Shown here piece by piece: positions 9,009 to 21,768 of a stretch of 64,000 nt of DNA. The notes beneath the pieces were generated by a model that made no database searches, was not told where the DNA came from, and saw only the letters and a program-made list of their open reading frames with translations. Position 1 is the first letter of the stretch. Each line of letters starts with the position of its first letter. The position numbers and the translations under genes were made by a program. This DNA is from Aquanectria penicillioides (Eukaryota > Ascomycota > Sordariomycetes > Hypocreales > Nectriaceae): contig PYIU01000010.1 in the NCBI GenBank assembly GCA_003415625.1, positions 2,354,501 to 2,418,500 on the forward strand, in the 5' to 3' direction.

Positions 9009-12000
9009 ATGTCCAACAGTGCATCTTCTGCCGAAAATGACGGCAAAGAGCCGGTAGCTGCGCGGCCAACTCGAACACCAAAAGTTGGCGACTATATCCG
9101 GGTCTTCAGCTACGCAACGAAATGGGACCTCGTTGTCTTCGCCATCGCCTCCCTGGCTTCAATAGGCGCCGGCATCACTTTGCCTCTTATGAATGTCATT
9201 TTCGGGAAGCTTGTCGACCAATTTACAGATTACTTTAGGACAACTGGAGACATCTCCCAGCCCGAGTTCGAACGGTTACTGAATCGACAAGCATTATACA
9301 TCTTTGCGCTCTTCATCGGCCGGTGGTTTCTAAACTCGATCAATAAGTTCTGCTTCAGAATGATAGGCATCCGTCTCTCCTCAGCAGTTCGCCAACATTA
9401 CGTGCAGTCATTGTTTGCGCAATCCATCCACGTCATCGATTCGATGCCGCCGGGAGCGCCCGCGGCAGCCATCACCGCGACATCAAATAGATTGCAGCTT
9501 GGCATTTCCGAACGACTGGGAATATTCCTGCAGTTCAACGGCACCATCTGGGCTGCCTTGATCATATCCTTTGTTTGGAGCTGGAATATCACCTTGGTGA
9601 CGGCCTCTCTGATCCTATACGTTGTCTTGATTCTCTCCGTGTCTATGCCAATCCTCCTCAAGGGCCAGGCGGCGGTCGAGGCGGCGGATGCTCAAAGCAC
9701 CGCCATCGCTAGCGAGGCCCTCGATGGCATCCGTCTAGTTATGGCATGCGGCGCTCAGGAGAACACCATTTCCCACTACGAGAAGTGGGTGGAAGAGGCA
9801 AAGAAGTGTGGTCAACGAATGGCGCCCGTAACTGGAGTCCATTGTGGTCTTACGGTATGTTCCAAACTTGAACTCCTGCGGCGTCATGGAATGGGATAAT
9901 AACTGATGCAACTGCAGTTCTTTGGTGTATTCGGGGCATTTGGTTTGGCCTTTTGGTATGGTACCCAGCGATATATATCTGGCGCTCTCGACAACTCTGG
10001 CACCATAGTCGTCGTGCTAATGTCAGTCATGATGATCCTCACTTCCTTGGAACGCATCTCGACGCCTCTTATCGCCGTCAGCAAAGCCATGGTTGCTGCG
10101 TGCCAGCTCTTCACCGTGATTGACGCACCTTTGCCCCCCTCTGGTTCTCTGAAACCCGACATCGCTTCCGAAGACGTTGTCTTTCAAAACGTCACGTTTG
10201 AGTACCCGAGCCGACCAGGAGTCGGTGTCCTTGATGGGCTGAACATCCGAATCCGCTCAGGGAAGAACACTGCTATTGTCGGCCCGTCTGGTTCCGGCAA
10301 GAGCACAGTCGTTGGCCTGATCGAGCAGTGGTACTCGCTGAAGAAGCAGTATGTTCTTCCTCAAGTGGTTGAACCTAAAGCATCAAAACAAGCTACTAAG
10401 GATAGCGAATCGCTTAATGATGGCTCGGAATTGCCCGTTGAACCCAAGCTTTCAGGATCGATTGCAGTTGGTGGTCACGACTTAGAAGAACTCGACATCA
10501 AATGGTGGAGATCACAAATAGGGTTGGTTCAGCAGGAGCCCTTTCTTTTCAACGACACCATCTTTAGCAACGTTGCCAAGGGCCTCATCGACACGGAATG
10601 GTCAGAAGAGCCCGAAGAATACAAACGAAAACTGGTTCGAGAGGCATGCGAGGAGGCTTTTGCCCACGAGTTTATCAGCCGCCTTCCTGATGTAAGCCCT
10701 ACCAACAGCCCTAAATTCTGCGCCCTGGATTTAATCTTTCGCATATATGCTGACAAGCTTCTCTTACAGGGATACGATACTCGAGTTGGTGACGGCGGAG
10801 CAAAGCTTTCGGGCGGCCAGAAACAACGTCTCGCTATTGCCCGAAGCATCATAAAGAAGCCGCGAATTATAATCCTCGATGAAGCCACCAGCGCAATTGA
10901 CGCCAAGAGCGAAAGGATCGTTCAGGCTGCGCTTGACAGAGCCATACAAAACCGAACCACGATTACCATTGCCCATCGTCTCTCGACTATTAAAAAGGCA
11001 GATCACATTATTGTCATGCAAAAGGGCCGAGCAGTGGAAGAAGGCACGCACGCAAGCCTCATGGAAAACTCAATCGGAGTTTACAGCGGCTTGGTTCGCG
11101 CCCAGGCTCTGCAGTTTTCTGCTTCTGACCAAGGAAAAGAAGACACATTGGCGTTGGAGACGGAGACAGACTTGGATAAGGACCAAAGTGATTGCGACCA
11201 GGACAGAAACCAGACCCAAGATGCCGTCGAAAAAGAGGCCGAGGCTAAGAAACGACGCGGCCTCCTCAAGAGCTCGGGGAGGCTCTTGTACGAGCAACGA
11301 GGGCTTTGGCCTCTCTACTCGGCCATCGTCATCTCGTCCATGGGCGTCGCAGCTGGCACGCCACTTCAAGCCTGGCTGTTTGCAAAAACCATCAATGTGT
11401 TCCTCTTGACGGGGGACGAGCTTAAAAAGCAAAGCAATTTCTGGGGTCTCATGTGGCTGGCTCTGGCTGGCGGTGTTGGCATCTCGTGGTTCTTTTCAGC
11501 CTGGTTTAGCCTGCGCGCCCAAAGCGCCGTGAGTGCAGCGTACAAGCGGAAATACTTTGGCGACATGTTGTATCAACGGTTTAGCTTTTTCGACATGGAC
11601 AGCAATTCTCACGGTTCGTTGAGTTCCAGAGTTGCAGGTGATGCGAAACAACTGGAGGAGCTCCTCGGCATGAACATGGCATTGTTCCTCTCTGGCATCT
11701 TCACCGCTATTGGCTGTGCTATTATTGCCCTGGTTTTTGCTTGGAAGCTTGGCCTCGTTGCTTCATTCATCATCATGCCTGTCATCCTCGCCTCGGGGGT
11801 TTGGAAGTACCGACAGGAAATTCATTTCGACAAGATGAACTCGGCAGTCTTCATGGAGAGCTCACAGTTTGCCACCGAGTCTATTGGGGCCATCAGAACA
11901 GTTACAGCCCTCACAATGGAAGACTCAATCAATACCCGATACAGGCAACTTTTGGACAACCATGTTAAAGAAGCTCAGCGCAAAGCTCGAAACACGGCCA

Positions 12001-13082
12001 TTCTGTTTGGGTTCGCAGAGAGCGCAAGTCTCGGCTGCCAAGCCTTGATTTTCTGGTACGGTGGCAGACTCCTGGCTCGGGGCGAGTACGGAATGGAGGC
12101 CTTTTTCGTTTGCTTCATGGCCATCATCCAAGGCGCAGAGTCAGCAAGCGGGATCCTTTCCATGGCGCCAGATATTGCACAGGCGACCCATGCTGCAAAC
12201 CGCATCTTGGATGTCGAAGAATCAGTCGACGTTGATCGAACGAGAATCAACGACAAGGAAATTCCCGATGTCGACTCTGGTTTGGAGATCGACTTACGAA
12301 ATGTCTCCTTTAAATACCCATCACGAGACGTGCGCGTGTTCGAAGATTTGAGCCTACGCATTGAAAAGGGCCAATTTGCGGCATTCGTCGGGCCCTCAGG
12401 ATGCGGGAAAACGACTATTATTTCTTTGCTGGAGCGATTTTATGATTTGAAAGCGGGCCATGGTGCGGTTTCCTACAACGGCCTTAACATCAAGGACCTC
12501 AACGTCTATGGCTACCGGCGAAACTTATCGCTTGTGGCTCAGGAGCCCACCTTGTTCCGGGGAACAGTCCGCGATAACATTCTTTTTGGCATTGAAGATC
12601 CCAGCTCTGTCTCAGAAGGGAGAATTCATGAAGTCTGTCGTGATGCTTTTATCCACGACTTCATCGTCTCGTTGCCCGAGGGCTATAACACAGAGGTCGG
12701 CCAAAAAGGCGTGACAATGTCTGGAGGGCAAAAGCAACGAATCGCCATTGCCCGCGCATTGATTCGGGACCCAAAGGTTCTTCTTCTAGATGAGGCAACA
12801 TCGGCTCTCGATTCTGAGTCGGAGAAGATTGTCCAAGCGGCCTTTGACAGGGCACGCAAAGGAAGGACCATGATCGCCGTCGCTCACAGGCTCTCAACCA
12901 TCCAAAGCGCTGATGTCATCTTTGTTTTTGACGATGGTAGAGTGATCGAAAAGGGCACGCACAGTGAGCTTGTTAACAAGCAGGGAATTTACTGGGAAAT
13001 GGTAAGTCTTGTTTCCTCATTCGTATCCGCACCACTTTGTCTAATGTGTTTCTAGTGTAAGAGTCAGGCTTTAGATCAGTGA
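9009..13082 (+). CDS. ABCB-type multidrug ABC transporter (full-length, TMD-NBD-TMD-NBD)
   Basis: Four exons (introns 9855-9917, 10692-10769, 13002-13055), 1292 residues, the usual length of fungal P-glycoprotein homologues. First half: membrane domain (~45-350), Walker A GPSGSGKS (~403), signature LSGGQKQR (~553), Walker B IIILDEATSAID (~572). Second half: membrane domain (~765-1030), Walker A GPSGCGKT (~1080), signature MSGGQKQR (~1190), Walker B VLLLDEATSALD (~1212). Both sites keep their catalytic Glu and a following AHRLST loop, so both ATPase sites look competent. NBD1 has a ~35-residue hydrophilic insert between Walker A and the Q-loop, as in many fungal ABCB pumps. ATG at 9009 gives MSNSASS. 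The last exon is tiny (nine codons including stop) and gives the typical end CKSQALDQ. Role: ATP-driven export of hydrophobic compounds, probably at the plasma membrane. Neighbouring MFS pump and regulators suggest an efflux island. Confidence 0.93.
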
Positions 13083-13451
13083 TGGCAACATCAATGAAGG
13101 AAGGAATGCAAAACAGAGTAGCTCGATCCTAAACATCAAATAGCAGCAGGAAATTAGAGCACTGGTGGAGACAACACTGCCGTCTTCTCATCTTATTCAA
13201 CACCAGGCCTCTCATCTCGATACCAAATTTTCGATCCTGGGCCATATTTGTATTATAGAATTTATTTGTACTAGGTGTTCCGCATTCTCTACTCAGAGAC
13301 CCTTTTCGTTGTATTATTACTCTATATTAATGCCAACACACCTCATTTGAACCAAACTCAGAATGTATAGCCTCATAAATAATGTCTGGTCTCGTGCTGG
13401 GATGGGTCTTTCGACATTAACGGCAAGTTTCTTTGCATGAGCTTGATCGAT
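13083..13451. other. Convergent intergenic region
   Basis: 369 bp between two converging genes; only 3' untranslated sequence is expected and nothing else is visible. Confidence 0.6.
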
Positions 13452-15281
13452 TTACATATTGTACACGTCTGACAATAACAGGCCTCCCGAGCTACTCAGA
13501 GGTTGTCGTCTCCAAATGACTTCGGCGTCCCCTTTTATCTCAGCGGCTTCCTCCACCAAGTTCCATTCCCCTGTCACTTCATCCTTATCCATAAAACGAA
13601 GAACGACGCGTTCCCCTCCCTCCTCGAAGACAAATTCTCGACGCATTAGCCGCCACCACTGCTCTGCGGGTGTTCCCTCTGATGCGTTGATGCGCTGAAC
13701 ATCACGGCTCCTAAAGGCCAAGGCATATAATGAGCGAGTGCTCCATAAACCATCCTGGCCAGGATAGTCTTTCAACATCCAAACCGCTTCATCGCGCACT
13801 AGTGAGTCACGACAAAAGAGCGACGCCATCAAAAGGTGCCATGACACCGCGCACTCCAAGGAGAGTTGGTAAGCAGGATTGTCTATCTGTTCCTTAGCCT
13901 TGCGAAGGGCAATATTGACGAGGGATAGATATTCGCGGAACTTGGGTGTGCGCTCGTCGAAGGCCTCGCCGTCCATGAACCGATGGGGGTCGACAAAAAG
14001 AGTGGTGCCGAGGAATTGTAGACGGAGATGGATGGCTTTTAAGTAGTCAGGCCCTTCAATGTCTGACATGATGAATTTATTGAAGAGATCTGAAGACGCA
14101 GCGTCGACCTTGTTTAGTATCCTTCTGGAGTTTTCACAAAATGTTTGAACGTCGGTGTTTTGGAGAACCATGTTGGAAAAGTTGAGCATGGCCGCTTCGT
14201 CCTTCACGTCTTTTACTTGAGCAGTTTGCAATATGCTTATGACCATCGGCGCCATCGAGATCTGCTCTTGTCGGACGAGATTGAAGAAATGTTCAAATTC
14301 TGTAAGGCTAGTGAAGGAATCGGGGATCTGGTCGAGCGTTACAGAATATTGAGGCAGTTTTTGTAGTAGTACCAGGAAGGAGTCCACTGTCATCTGGCTC
14401 TTCTTGAGCCCTATTGCGAGGTTTGGTAGATGTTGACCTTGGCCGACTCTACCGCGAAGGATAGTGCTGGCCTGGGATGTCAAGTGCGTGAAGATCTCTG
14501 AGGCTGCGGTGAGAAGTGGTCTTGGATTTGGCGCAAAGTTGGCCTCCTTGCTATCCTCATCTTCGCCCATGAAGACAGAAAGTACCAAAGCCAAGCCATG
14601 ATTAACATGGTCCAGCGCAGTCTTTCGATTGCCTCGGAGTGTCTCAAAGAATACATATAGCAGTGATAAGAAGATGGTATCTCGCACGGAAGCCCCGTCA
14701 CTGTACAATTTGAGAGACCGACAGTAATAGGCTACTGCACGGAAATAATGCGCGTCTTGTTCGGTAGTTGCATGAACCGGAACTGACGAGAAACGAAGAG
14801 ATTTGGCTCTGGAATGGCGATGCCACAGACTCAGTGCACCGATAGCCATTGCGGCATGGCGAAGGGCACCATTGCTGTGAGCGAGTTGCGGCAGTGTTGC
14901 CTCCCACAAATCACCCATGGAGGCCGCTTTGTTCCAGGGGCCTTGAACTAATCCCACAAACTCCTGGAAGTGAAGCTTGCCTGTAGCATCCCGAAAATCG
15001 ATGGGGTCCAGGTCAAGTTCAAGCTGGATTCGTGGAGCTGCGGCACGAGCAACCTGTCTAGAATGCCAGACGAGTTGTCCTGTGCTGGGAGGCTGAGAGG
15101 TTGTCTTCCGGGGATGGACTGCATAGCCGTCACACCGTCCTCGGCTCTTGAGGCAATTTTTGCAATGCGGCTTGGTCTCATCGCACTTTATGTGCCGAAT
15201 CTTGCAGGTAATGCAACCTGTTCGAACCTTGGGAGTGCTGGTTCGGGTCTGTTTTGGTTTGCTCTGCGGGTTGGATGCCAT
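13452..15281 (-). CDS. Zn2Cys6 transcription factor, single exon
   Basis: An uninterrupted 609-residue frame. The zinc cluster is C23-x2-C26-x6-C33-x6-C40-x2-C43-x6-C50 after a Lys/Arg-rich start, followed by a C-terminal region of the Fungal_trans_2/DUF3468 kind (helical, with an [23 protein letters not shown] stretch about residues 180-200). That type of regulator is common next to transporter and secondary-metabolism genes. It converges on the ABC transporter with 369 bp between the stops and lies upstream, on the same strand, of nothing else in this region. The promoter holds a 12-bp palindrome with an E-box core (15443-15454). Target genes are unknown; the ABC and ACS transporters are candidates only by position. 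Confidence 0.87.
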   Translation of the reverse strand: MASNPQSKPKQTRTSTPKVRTGCITCKIRHIKCDETKPHCKNCLKSRGRCDGYAVHPRKTTSQPPSTGQLVWHSRQVARAAAPRIQLELDLDPIDFRDATGKLHFQEFVGLVQGPWNKAASMGDLWEATLPQLAHSNGALRHAAMAIGALSLWHRHSRAKSLRFSSVPVHATTEQDAHYFRAVAYYCRSLKLYSDGASVRDTIFLSLLYVFFETLRGNRKTALDHVNHGLALVLSVFMGEDEDSKEANFAPNPRPLLTAASEIFTHLTSQASTILRGRVGQGQHLPNLAIGLKKSQMTVDSFLVLLQKLPQYSVTLDQIPDSFTSLTEFEHFFNLVRQEQISMAPMVISILQTAQVKDVKDEAAMLNFSNMVLQNTDVQTFCENSRRILNKVDAASSDLFNKFIMSDIEGPDYLKAIHLRLQFLGTTLFVDPHRFMDGEAFDERTPKFREYLSLVNIALRKAKEQIDNPAYQLSLECAVSWHLLMASLFCRDSLVRDEAVWMLKDYPGQDGLWSTRSLYALAFRSRDVQRINASEGTPAEQWWRLMRREFVFEEGGERVVLRFMDKDEVTGEWNLVEEAAEIKGDAEVIWRRQPLSSSGGLLLSDVYNM

Positions 15282-15982
15282 AGTTGTGCTGGAGGTATGT
15301 GATTATTATGATGATTTCATATAGTAATACATGAGAGGCACGGGGCACTCACGATATAGGTAGATATCAACCCTGTATTGTCCTTGTAAATGTCAACTAT
15401 CGTCAACGAGGCGTCAGCTTTTAGGCTCCACTGTCGCAACAAGATCACGTGATCGTTAGCGCAACCATTCATGTTGGCGGCCTCACGTCGTTTTGATGTG
15501 CATAGCCTGCTGGTATTTAGGACCAAGTGTGGGGTACTTGCTCTATTACAGTAGTGTTTATATGCGATAATCAGCTACGGCCAAGGCGCAGCACTGTCCA
15601 CGACTAGATAGACTTGAGAGTTGAGCGCTAGATGATTTGCGAAAGAGAAACGACGACTAGGCTTATCGCCTGAAGTATGTATTCGGCTGTCTCTGAGCAG
15701 AAGACCTTTTTCCTATGTCGGGAGAATAACTCGAGGTAGGATATAGTTGGACCAAGATTTGTAAATTGACATGGCTCATGATACGTAATGGTATCCGATG
15801 GAACAGACTTAACAAAGGATGCGATATGTATTCGCTTGCCCCTACTTCATCAATCTTTCTACCCCACTATGGATAATTTTTGAAAATTGAAGCCATGCAT
15901 TCATAAGCCCAGTATAGAAAGAGGCAGGAGCCAAGTTGTCTATTTGATCTCATTTCATAACTAAATGTATGCTAGGATCCCA
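15282..15982. other. Intergenic region, 0.7 kb
   Basis: 3' flank of the ACS-family transporter and promoter of the Zn2Cys6 gene. Apart from the palindrome at 15443-15454, no structure or coding potential is seen. Confidence 0.55.
15443..15454. promoter_or_regulatory. 12-bp palindrome with CACGTG E-box core
   Basis: GATCACGTGATC, perfectly self-complementary, about 160 bp before the start of the - strand Zn2Cys6 gene. CACGTG is the core bound by bHLH factors (Pho4/Cbf1/SREBP-like in fungi). Confidence 0.4.
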
Positions 15983-18062
15983 TCAACTCGACTCACTGTC
16001 TTCAGATGAAGTCAGAGGCAGCTGGTTTTGCCTCTCCACATCTCGGTTGTAGAGATATCGGATAACCAAAACAGTCAAGACAGCCGACGCACCGAAACCG
16101 GCTGTTATGTAGTTACCAGTGACAATGTATGGCTGCAAGGACGTGGGGAACGTAAAGATTGGAACCCAGGCCGTGAAGATATATGCAAAGGCGTTCATCT
16201 AGATGTAATGGTTAGCTCTTAGATGGTAAATTGAAACTTATGGTTCTGCTTACCAAGGCGGAGACATATGCTCGCTTCTCTGGGTCATGTCTGTTTACCT
16301 CATTTACCCAAGTCCAACTAAGACCAGCAGCTGTTGAAGCGAGAGCAGTAAGATCTGATAAGGAGAGTCAGTATTAATTCCTGGCTGCTTCATATGGAGG
16401 CCTTACAGTACAGGGCCCAGCGTGTTGCTCTGTTTGGAGGGTGGACGGGCGTGGCGGCGAGGGCGGTTGGGAAAATGATGGCCATGACACTCGCAAACAA
16501 CATACCCGGCCATCTAGCCGAGCCGGGTAGACTGTCAGAAATCCACGAATTGAGGAGTGTGCAGAAAATAGAAATGATGTTGATCTGAATACGGTTAGCT
16601 TAGCTCTGTGCGCATATGACGCGGACAACTTACGCCAAGAGGAATAATGTTGATCTCGGCGACCGAAAATACAGCTGGTTTTCCTTTGACGTTGTAGCTC
16701 TTGACCCAGAAAATCACTGAAATGATTAATATCTGAATGACAGTTTGGGCAAGGTCAACTTACTGGATGCGCCAGATTGGCCAAACTGAGCGAGGAATGC
16801 AAAGAACAAAGGGACTTTTCGTTATCAGCATGTGCGATGAATGACTGGACCGACGCGCTTACAGAGATAGACGTGCCACGTCGTGTGCCAGCGTTTGATG
16901 TCTTTCCATTTGAACAGCCCAGTGCGAGGTTTAGCCTCTGTAGGCATTCTGGCGCGAGCCAATTCGACTTCTTCCTCAGTGAAAATCCTAAAAGAATTAA
17001 CATATTGGGTTTGTGATACTTGGAACTAAGAGACAAACCAGTTGGGCTTTGCTCGGCTAGGCAGCTGAGGCATTGCAACCGCGGTCCAGATAGCGCAAGG
17101 AAGTGAGACACAACCGCAGACACTACTATCGTTAGCCTGGCCCCTGCGATTCAGCGAGAGACACCTACATGAACATCCATCGCCATCCAGGTAAGCCGTT
17201 GACCATATTCAAGCCGGTATATACTGCTGCCATTAAGAAACCGGAGAAGAGAGGCCCAACTGAAGTGAAAACTTGGATCAAAGTATTGCGCCGAGCTAAT
17301 TCATGGGGTTTGTAGTAGCTCGAACACACATACATCACAGCTGGAAAGTGACCAGCCTCGAATAGGCCAACGCTGCAATGAGTTAGTAGTGCGTAATCTG
17401 GAGATAGGCGGTGAACGTACAAGAAACGGAAGACATAGAGCTGATTGACATTCTGGGTACCGGCGGTTGCGAAGGTGAAGATTGTCCAACCCAATTCTAA
17501 AAAGGCAATGTAAAGAGGAGCGTTGACCTAATCCTGTCAGAATTACCGGTGCTAAGGGGCCAGGCAACTTACACGAGTAAGAAGAAGGTTGGAAGGGATT
17601 TGTCCAAAGACGTAAGCTGCACTCCAAACGGCGTTGGCATAGTTGAGCTCGTTTCCGTAAAGGGCCAGATCTTCCTTCATTCCACTGTCTATAAAAGCTG
17701 TAAGCAAACGTCTTGTTCCTTTATCCTCTAGGCGACCTACTAAAAGCGTTGTTAATGTTGGCTTGGTCGAGATATCGACACATGACGCCCAGAGCTGATG
17801 ACGAGATGAGCGTCAAGTCAAGCTTTGTGAGGAATCTGGCTTCCTCTTTTGGGACATCAAGTGCTGCAACTGTTAGTGGTGGTTACTTCTAAAACATAGT
17901 TGGGGTCTTACTGGACCAGAAGAATGACTTCCATGACCGCCTAGACTCCACGTAGACTGGAGAATCACTCTCATGAGATTCAGTCTTTACCCCACGGACC
18001 TGACTCCTGGTTTCTGTAACCACTAAGTTATGCTTCGGATCTTTTTCCTGAGGTTGTGACAT
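15983..18062 (-). CDS. MFS transporter of the anion:cation symporter (allantoate/pantothenate permease-like) family
   Basis: Twelve exons; introns 17870-17911, 17689-17740, 17528-17572, 17373-17420, 17123-17168, 16988-17038, 16815-16862, 16717-16763, 16585-16633, 16355-16406 and 16199-16253. All phases close to give 514 residues, the usual family length. Family marks: LDLTLISSSALGVMCRYLDQANINNAF at TM1, SGMKEDLALYGN in the first loop, GQIPSNLLL at TM2, GLFEAGHFPAVMY at TM4, and WVNEVNRHDPEKRA in the late loop. These ACS proteins import small anions such as allantoate, vitamins or amino-acid derivatives across the plasma membrane; the substrate cannot be told here. An ATG at 18118 opens a 32-codon frame that overlaps the chosen start at 18062 out of frame and would act as an upstream ORF. 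Eleven introns is high compared with its neighbours (0-6). Confidence 0.88.
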
Positions 18063-19373
18063 CCTGGCTGAAATCGCTGCGCATACCTGTTGCGAATCTC
18101 TTTCTCAACACCGGACATGTAGCATTCTTATCAATCCCAATTCGAACCTCTGACAGAATATCCGGCGGCCCAATAAAACGGGATAGGTCTCGTCTTTGGC
18201 GGGTCACATTGCGACATCCAAGGGTGGCGCTCTGATGCGAAATAGTCTGATGACGTCTGGTGCGCTAATTCGATTGAAGCCACACTAGTCCTGGAATCGA
18301 TATCGAACCCACGAATGACAGGAAATGTAACCCTTGCGAAGCGAATAGTCTGGCCTTTTTCGGAAGAGGTGATGTGCCTATCGGTTGACATTGTCGAGTG
18401 GGATAGAGAGAGGCGCGAAACTGCTGTGACCCATTGTGAGCTGAGAGCGATATGGCGTGCGATGACGTGCTTGCACGATACGCAATCCGCCACCTTCAAT
18501 TCTTAACATCCCTCATTTTTTCTGATTGTTGAACACAAGTCTAGGCTAGCCCTAAGGTGCGGCTGAAAGGATTGAGACCTTTTCGCGTGCTCTTATCGCG
18601 AGATGGTTGAGCAACGATGGAGATTGTTCAAGGGTAGCTCTTAAGTCGCAATGTTCTAGCACTACCTGTCAATTGATGGGATGCCGAGTGGGTTAACTAA
18701 GCTCAAGGTGCCCTAGACGCCAAGACCCTACTAATCATTGATGGAAGGGCGGTCATAATTGCAGTGCCCAGTATCATTATTGCTAATGTTGCAGTCAGTA
18801 ATGACGACCCGTGGGGTTTTCAAATCTAAGGATCAACTTACTAATTTAAGGTTAAAGTTTCTGCCTGTCAGCAGCTTGCAGTCTATCACTTGAAAGGATT
18901 AAAATATTCCTAGCTTAATTGGTTTACTGCAGCTACAACGCCAGGTACGCGCCTGTTGATGAACAGTACTATCGAAGGTTATTAAGACTATTTCAATGCA
19001 ACTGATGCTTCCTTCCTCCCTGATTTATCTGCAGCAAACGAGCCTTGGCATGTTGTTGGGTTTAGTCTTGCACAATGCCTGTCTCACGTGTTGGCGAGTG
19101 CATTCAATAGCACTACGATCCTTCCGGTGGAGAAAACATGGATCAAGGGTCAAGTGGAACACACCATTTGGGAGCTTGGGGGATTCCTGAGCAGAAATGA
19201 TTAAAGAGAATGACATCACTCATGGGGTAAAAACGAATGTAAAACCTGAGCGCGTGTACTATGACATCCCACCATCAATTTAACCTTCACCAAGGACTAA
19301 CCAGACCACCATTTGCATCTTCACTTTCAGGTTCATGCGTTCAGAAATTCAGAAAGTCGGCAATCATTCCAAA
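18063..19373. other. Intergenic region, 1.3 kb
   Basis: Promoter of the ACS transporter and 3' flank of the BTB gene. No coding region, hairpin or repeat that I can support. Confidence 0.55.
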
Positions 19374-20994
19374 TTAACCGCAGCTGCTGTCGAAGGGGGG
19401 CTGACTTTCATAAAACGCTCGAGTAGAGCCTGAGTCCTCTTGCACTATCTCTACTGTGTCATCATTGATCGAGACTTTTTTCTCCATGGAGTCAATCTCG
19501 ACGACCTTGATCTGACCCACATCTGTCTCAGCCACGGCCTCTTGTTTCTCAACATGAGGCGGAGGGCAGGGGGAGGTGGTAGAAGGCAATATTATAGGCT
19601 CTGCAAATCTCAATTTATTCATCTGTTTGGCCTTTTTCTTGATTTTTTTCTTGTTTTTCTTTGAAATAATCATCGGAGGTGGTGTTTCTGGCACGGATGT
19701 TTTATTCGGTGACTCAAGTTTCCACTCGCCTTCTTTTCTTTTCATTCAGCAAATTATAATCTCTTTCAAGGTAGATTTATTCACTAACCTGGCCCAGATA
19801 GCTTAGGACTCTCATCTTGTTCTGAATCCGAGGGCTGCCAATATGCAACATTCGAAAAGTCGGAGACCTGAACAGCGCTCCAATCAATATTGGTCCTGTA
19901 GGGATCGTAATTATTGACAGGACGAGCTTTGGTGGATGGATCGAGATTCAGGATTGGAGCTTTTTCAGTCTTGTCCACTTCTACTGGCTCTGGTTCCTCT
20001 GCTGGCAAAGCTTCGTCTGCTGGTAACTCTTTCACGGTCAAAGTCCTTTCTGCTGCTGGTTCCAATGGCATATCATCCTCCGATGGGGTATCATCTTCTG
20101 GTGGCATTTCATCCCCTCGCGGTAAATCATGCTGTGGTGATGCTTCGTTTTCTGCTAACACGTCAACTTCTGGTAGCATTGTATCTTCTGGTTGAATGGT
20201 ATCCTCAACTTCCATCTCTGCCTCTGTCGGTATCGCCTCCTTTACCGGAGTGTCATTCTCTGCGTGGTCATCACCCACTGCTGGCTCAACAACCTCTGTT
20301 GTCTTGTTTTCTTGAGGCGCATCGTCGTTTTCTGCGAGATTGCGCTCGAGTTCTCGTGTAATGACAGCCGTTAGAATTATGCTGAGAATGGTCTTAGTTG
20401 ACCCGATCTCACGTAATAGGCCATCGGCTCTCGATTCGTCGAGAGAATCCAGCTCGGACTGAATTCGGGAAGTGAGGTAAGCTTCCAGCCACCTGTCCTC
20501 ATTGCAGAAGTTGCTATGGACATCCTGTAAAATACTCAAGATGTGAGGTAGACTAATGGTTTCGCCAAGTCTTTGGATTTCTTTCACTGCAAGGTTACGG
20601 AGACCAGGCAGGCGATAGATACGGGCCACAGAGTAAGTCTGGACGCTCGTTGAGAACTCTGCGATCATTTTGTCCTGGGTTGACTCTCCTTTTGGATCGA
20701 GACATTGGTAGGCACCCGTGTAAAGAAAGTGGATCATGATGTGGCCTACGTCTAAAGACATATCCTCTATCATGATGGATTTGCCACTGCTACTACGAGC
20801 GACCAGCGTTGGCATCTTGCCTAAAAGTCCACTTGTCACGTACAGTGGGCCTTGACCTTTGAAGTACATCTTGCGGAGGACCTCTCCATAAGGACTACCA
20901 TTATGAGCAGTTGATTAGAAGCGAAATCCCAAGCGCATGCGAATACGTACGATACCACTGGCCTGGACAGTTCGGGCTTTTGCCAAAGGTCCAT
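19374..20994 (-). CDS. BTB/POZ-domain protein with acidic repeats and lysine-rich tail
   Basis: Three exons (introns 20895-20950 and 19733-19788), 502 residues. The first exon is only 44 nt, ATG at 20994; it supplies MDLWQKPELSRPVVS and joins PYGEVLRKMYF, the usual start of a fungal BTB fold, using a GTACGT donor. The BTB domain (about residues 10-125) has the LVARSSSGKSIMIEDM and IMIHFLYTGAY landmarks. The middle part (~220-330) is strongly acidic with imperfect repeats of the type P-E-D-x-M/T-P, and the C-terminal exon carries a Lys cluster (KKNKKKIKKKAK) that could be a nuclear localisation signal. Such BTB proteins mediate protein contacts or serve as Cullin-3 adaptors in other systems; the partner here is unknown. 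Intron 2 has a poor pyrimidine tract at its acceptor, so the exact junction is less sure than the rest. Confidence 0.75.
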
Positions 20995-21768
20995 GTTGTA
21001 CTGTAGAAGGCCAAAAGTCCTTTGGCTGGTTTGCTTCGTCTGAATAGGTGGTGAGATATGCTGTTTTCTTCCGTCCTGAACACTGCGGGTATCCCGTACA
21101 TATAGATATATTCCAAGTACATTGAAGGAGGATGGAGTTGGTCTGGTGTAGGTCTATATATGCCATGTCCGTCACTGCTCCTGCCACCTAGGCCAAAGTT
21201 ATAAGTGAGGCTGCAACAGTATCATGCATGTTAGTTGGCCTAGGTACGTAGAACACTGCTTCCGCATTTGAGCCCCGCCTTGAGCTGAATAGGTCGAGTT
21301 ACAGCATGCCACTTGTTTTCCCCGCGTCGAAGGCCTCAACTATCATTCGACAATTTTGAGGTCAATTGGTTGATGAATTTGACCCCCACGATTACGGCCT
21401 GATCGCCTGATCGCCCAACGACACCATCATTCCAAAGCGGAAACTTGAGGCGCCGTCCAACTCAGTGATCTACTAGGGTCATCTATAGTGATCCGGACAT
21501 ATAGAGGACGATAGATGGGACATACAAAATGATCTTCAGTACATGAGATATCCGGAGTGGGTATCGCATCGATCGTCTACTAAGTGTGTAAAAATCGATA
21601 CACAAAGCATTTAGTACATTGTAGCGCTGGCCTTAGTTTTCGTGATAATATGAGGGTGCCCCCGTCTAATTGATCAATATCATATCCAAAACATGACATG
21701 GCACCAAAGGTCGTTGCACTAAATATTCATGCTAGGAAATTTCTTTCCACAGCGGCCTAGCAGCAAGA
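20995..21768. other. Intergenic region
   Basis: About 0.77 kb upstream of the BTB gene and downstream of the HET relic; no coding region or repeat seen. Confidence 0.5.

Noticed and set aside
18084..18118. First coding exon of the ACS transporter from ATG 18118
   Set aside because: Joining it in frame would need an intron of only ~23 bp; it is better explained as an upstream ORF.
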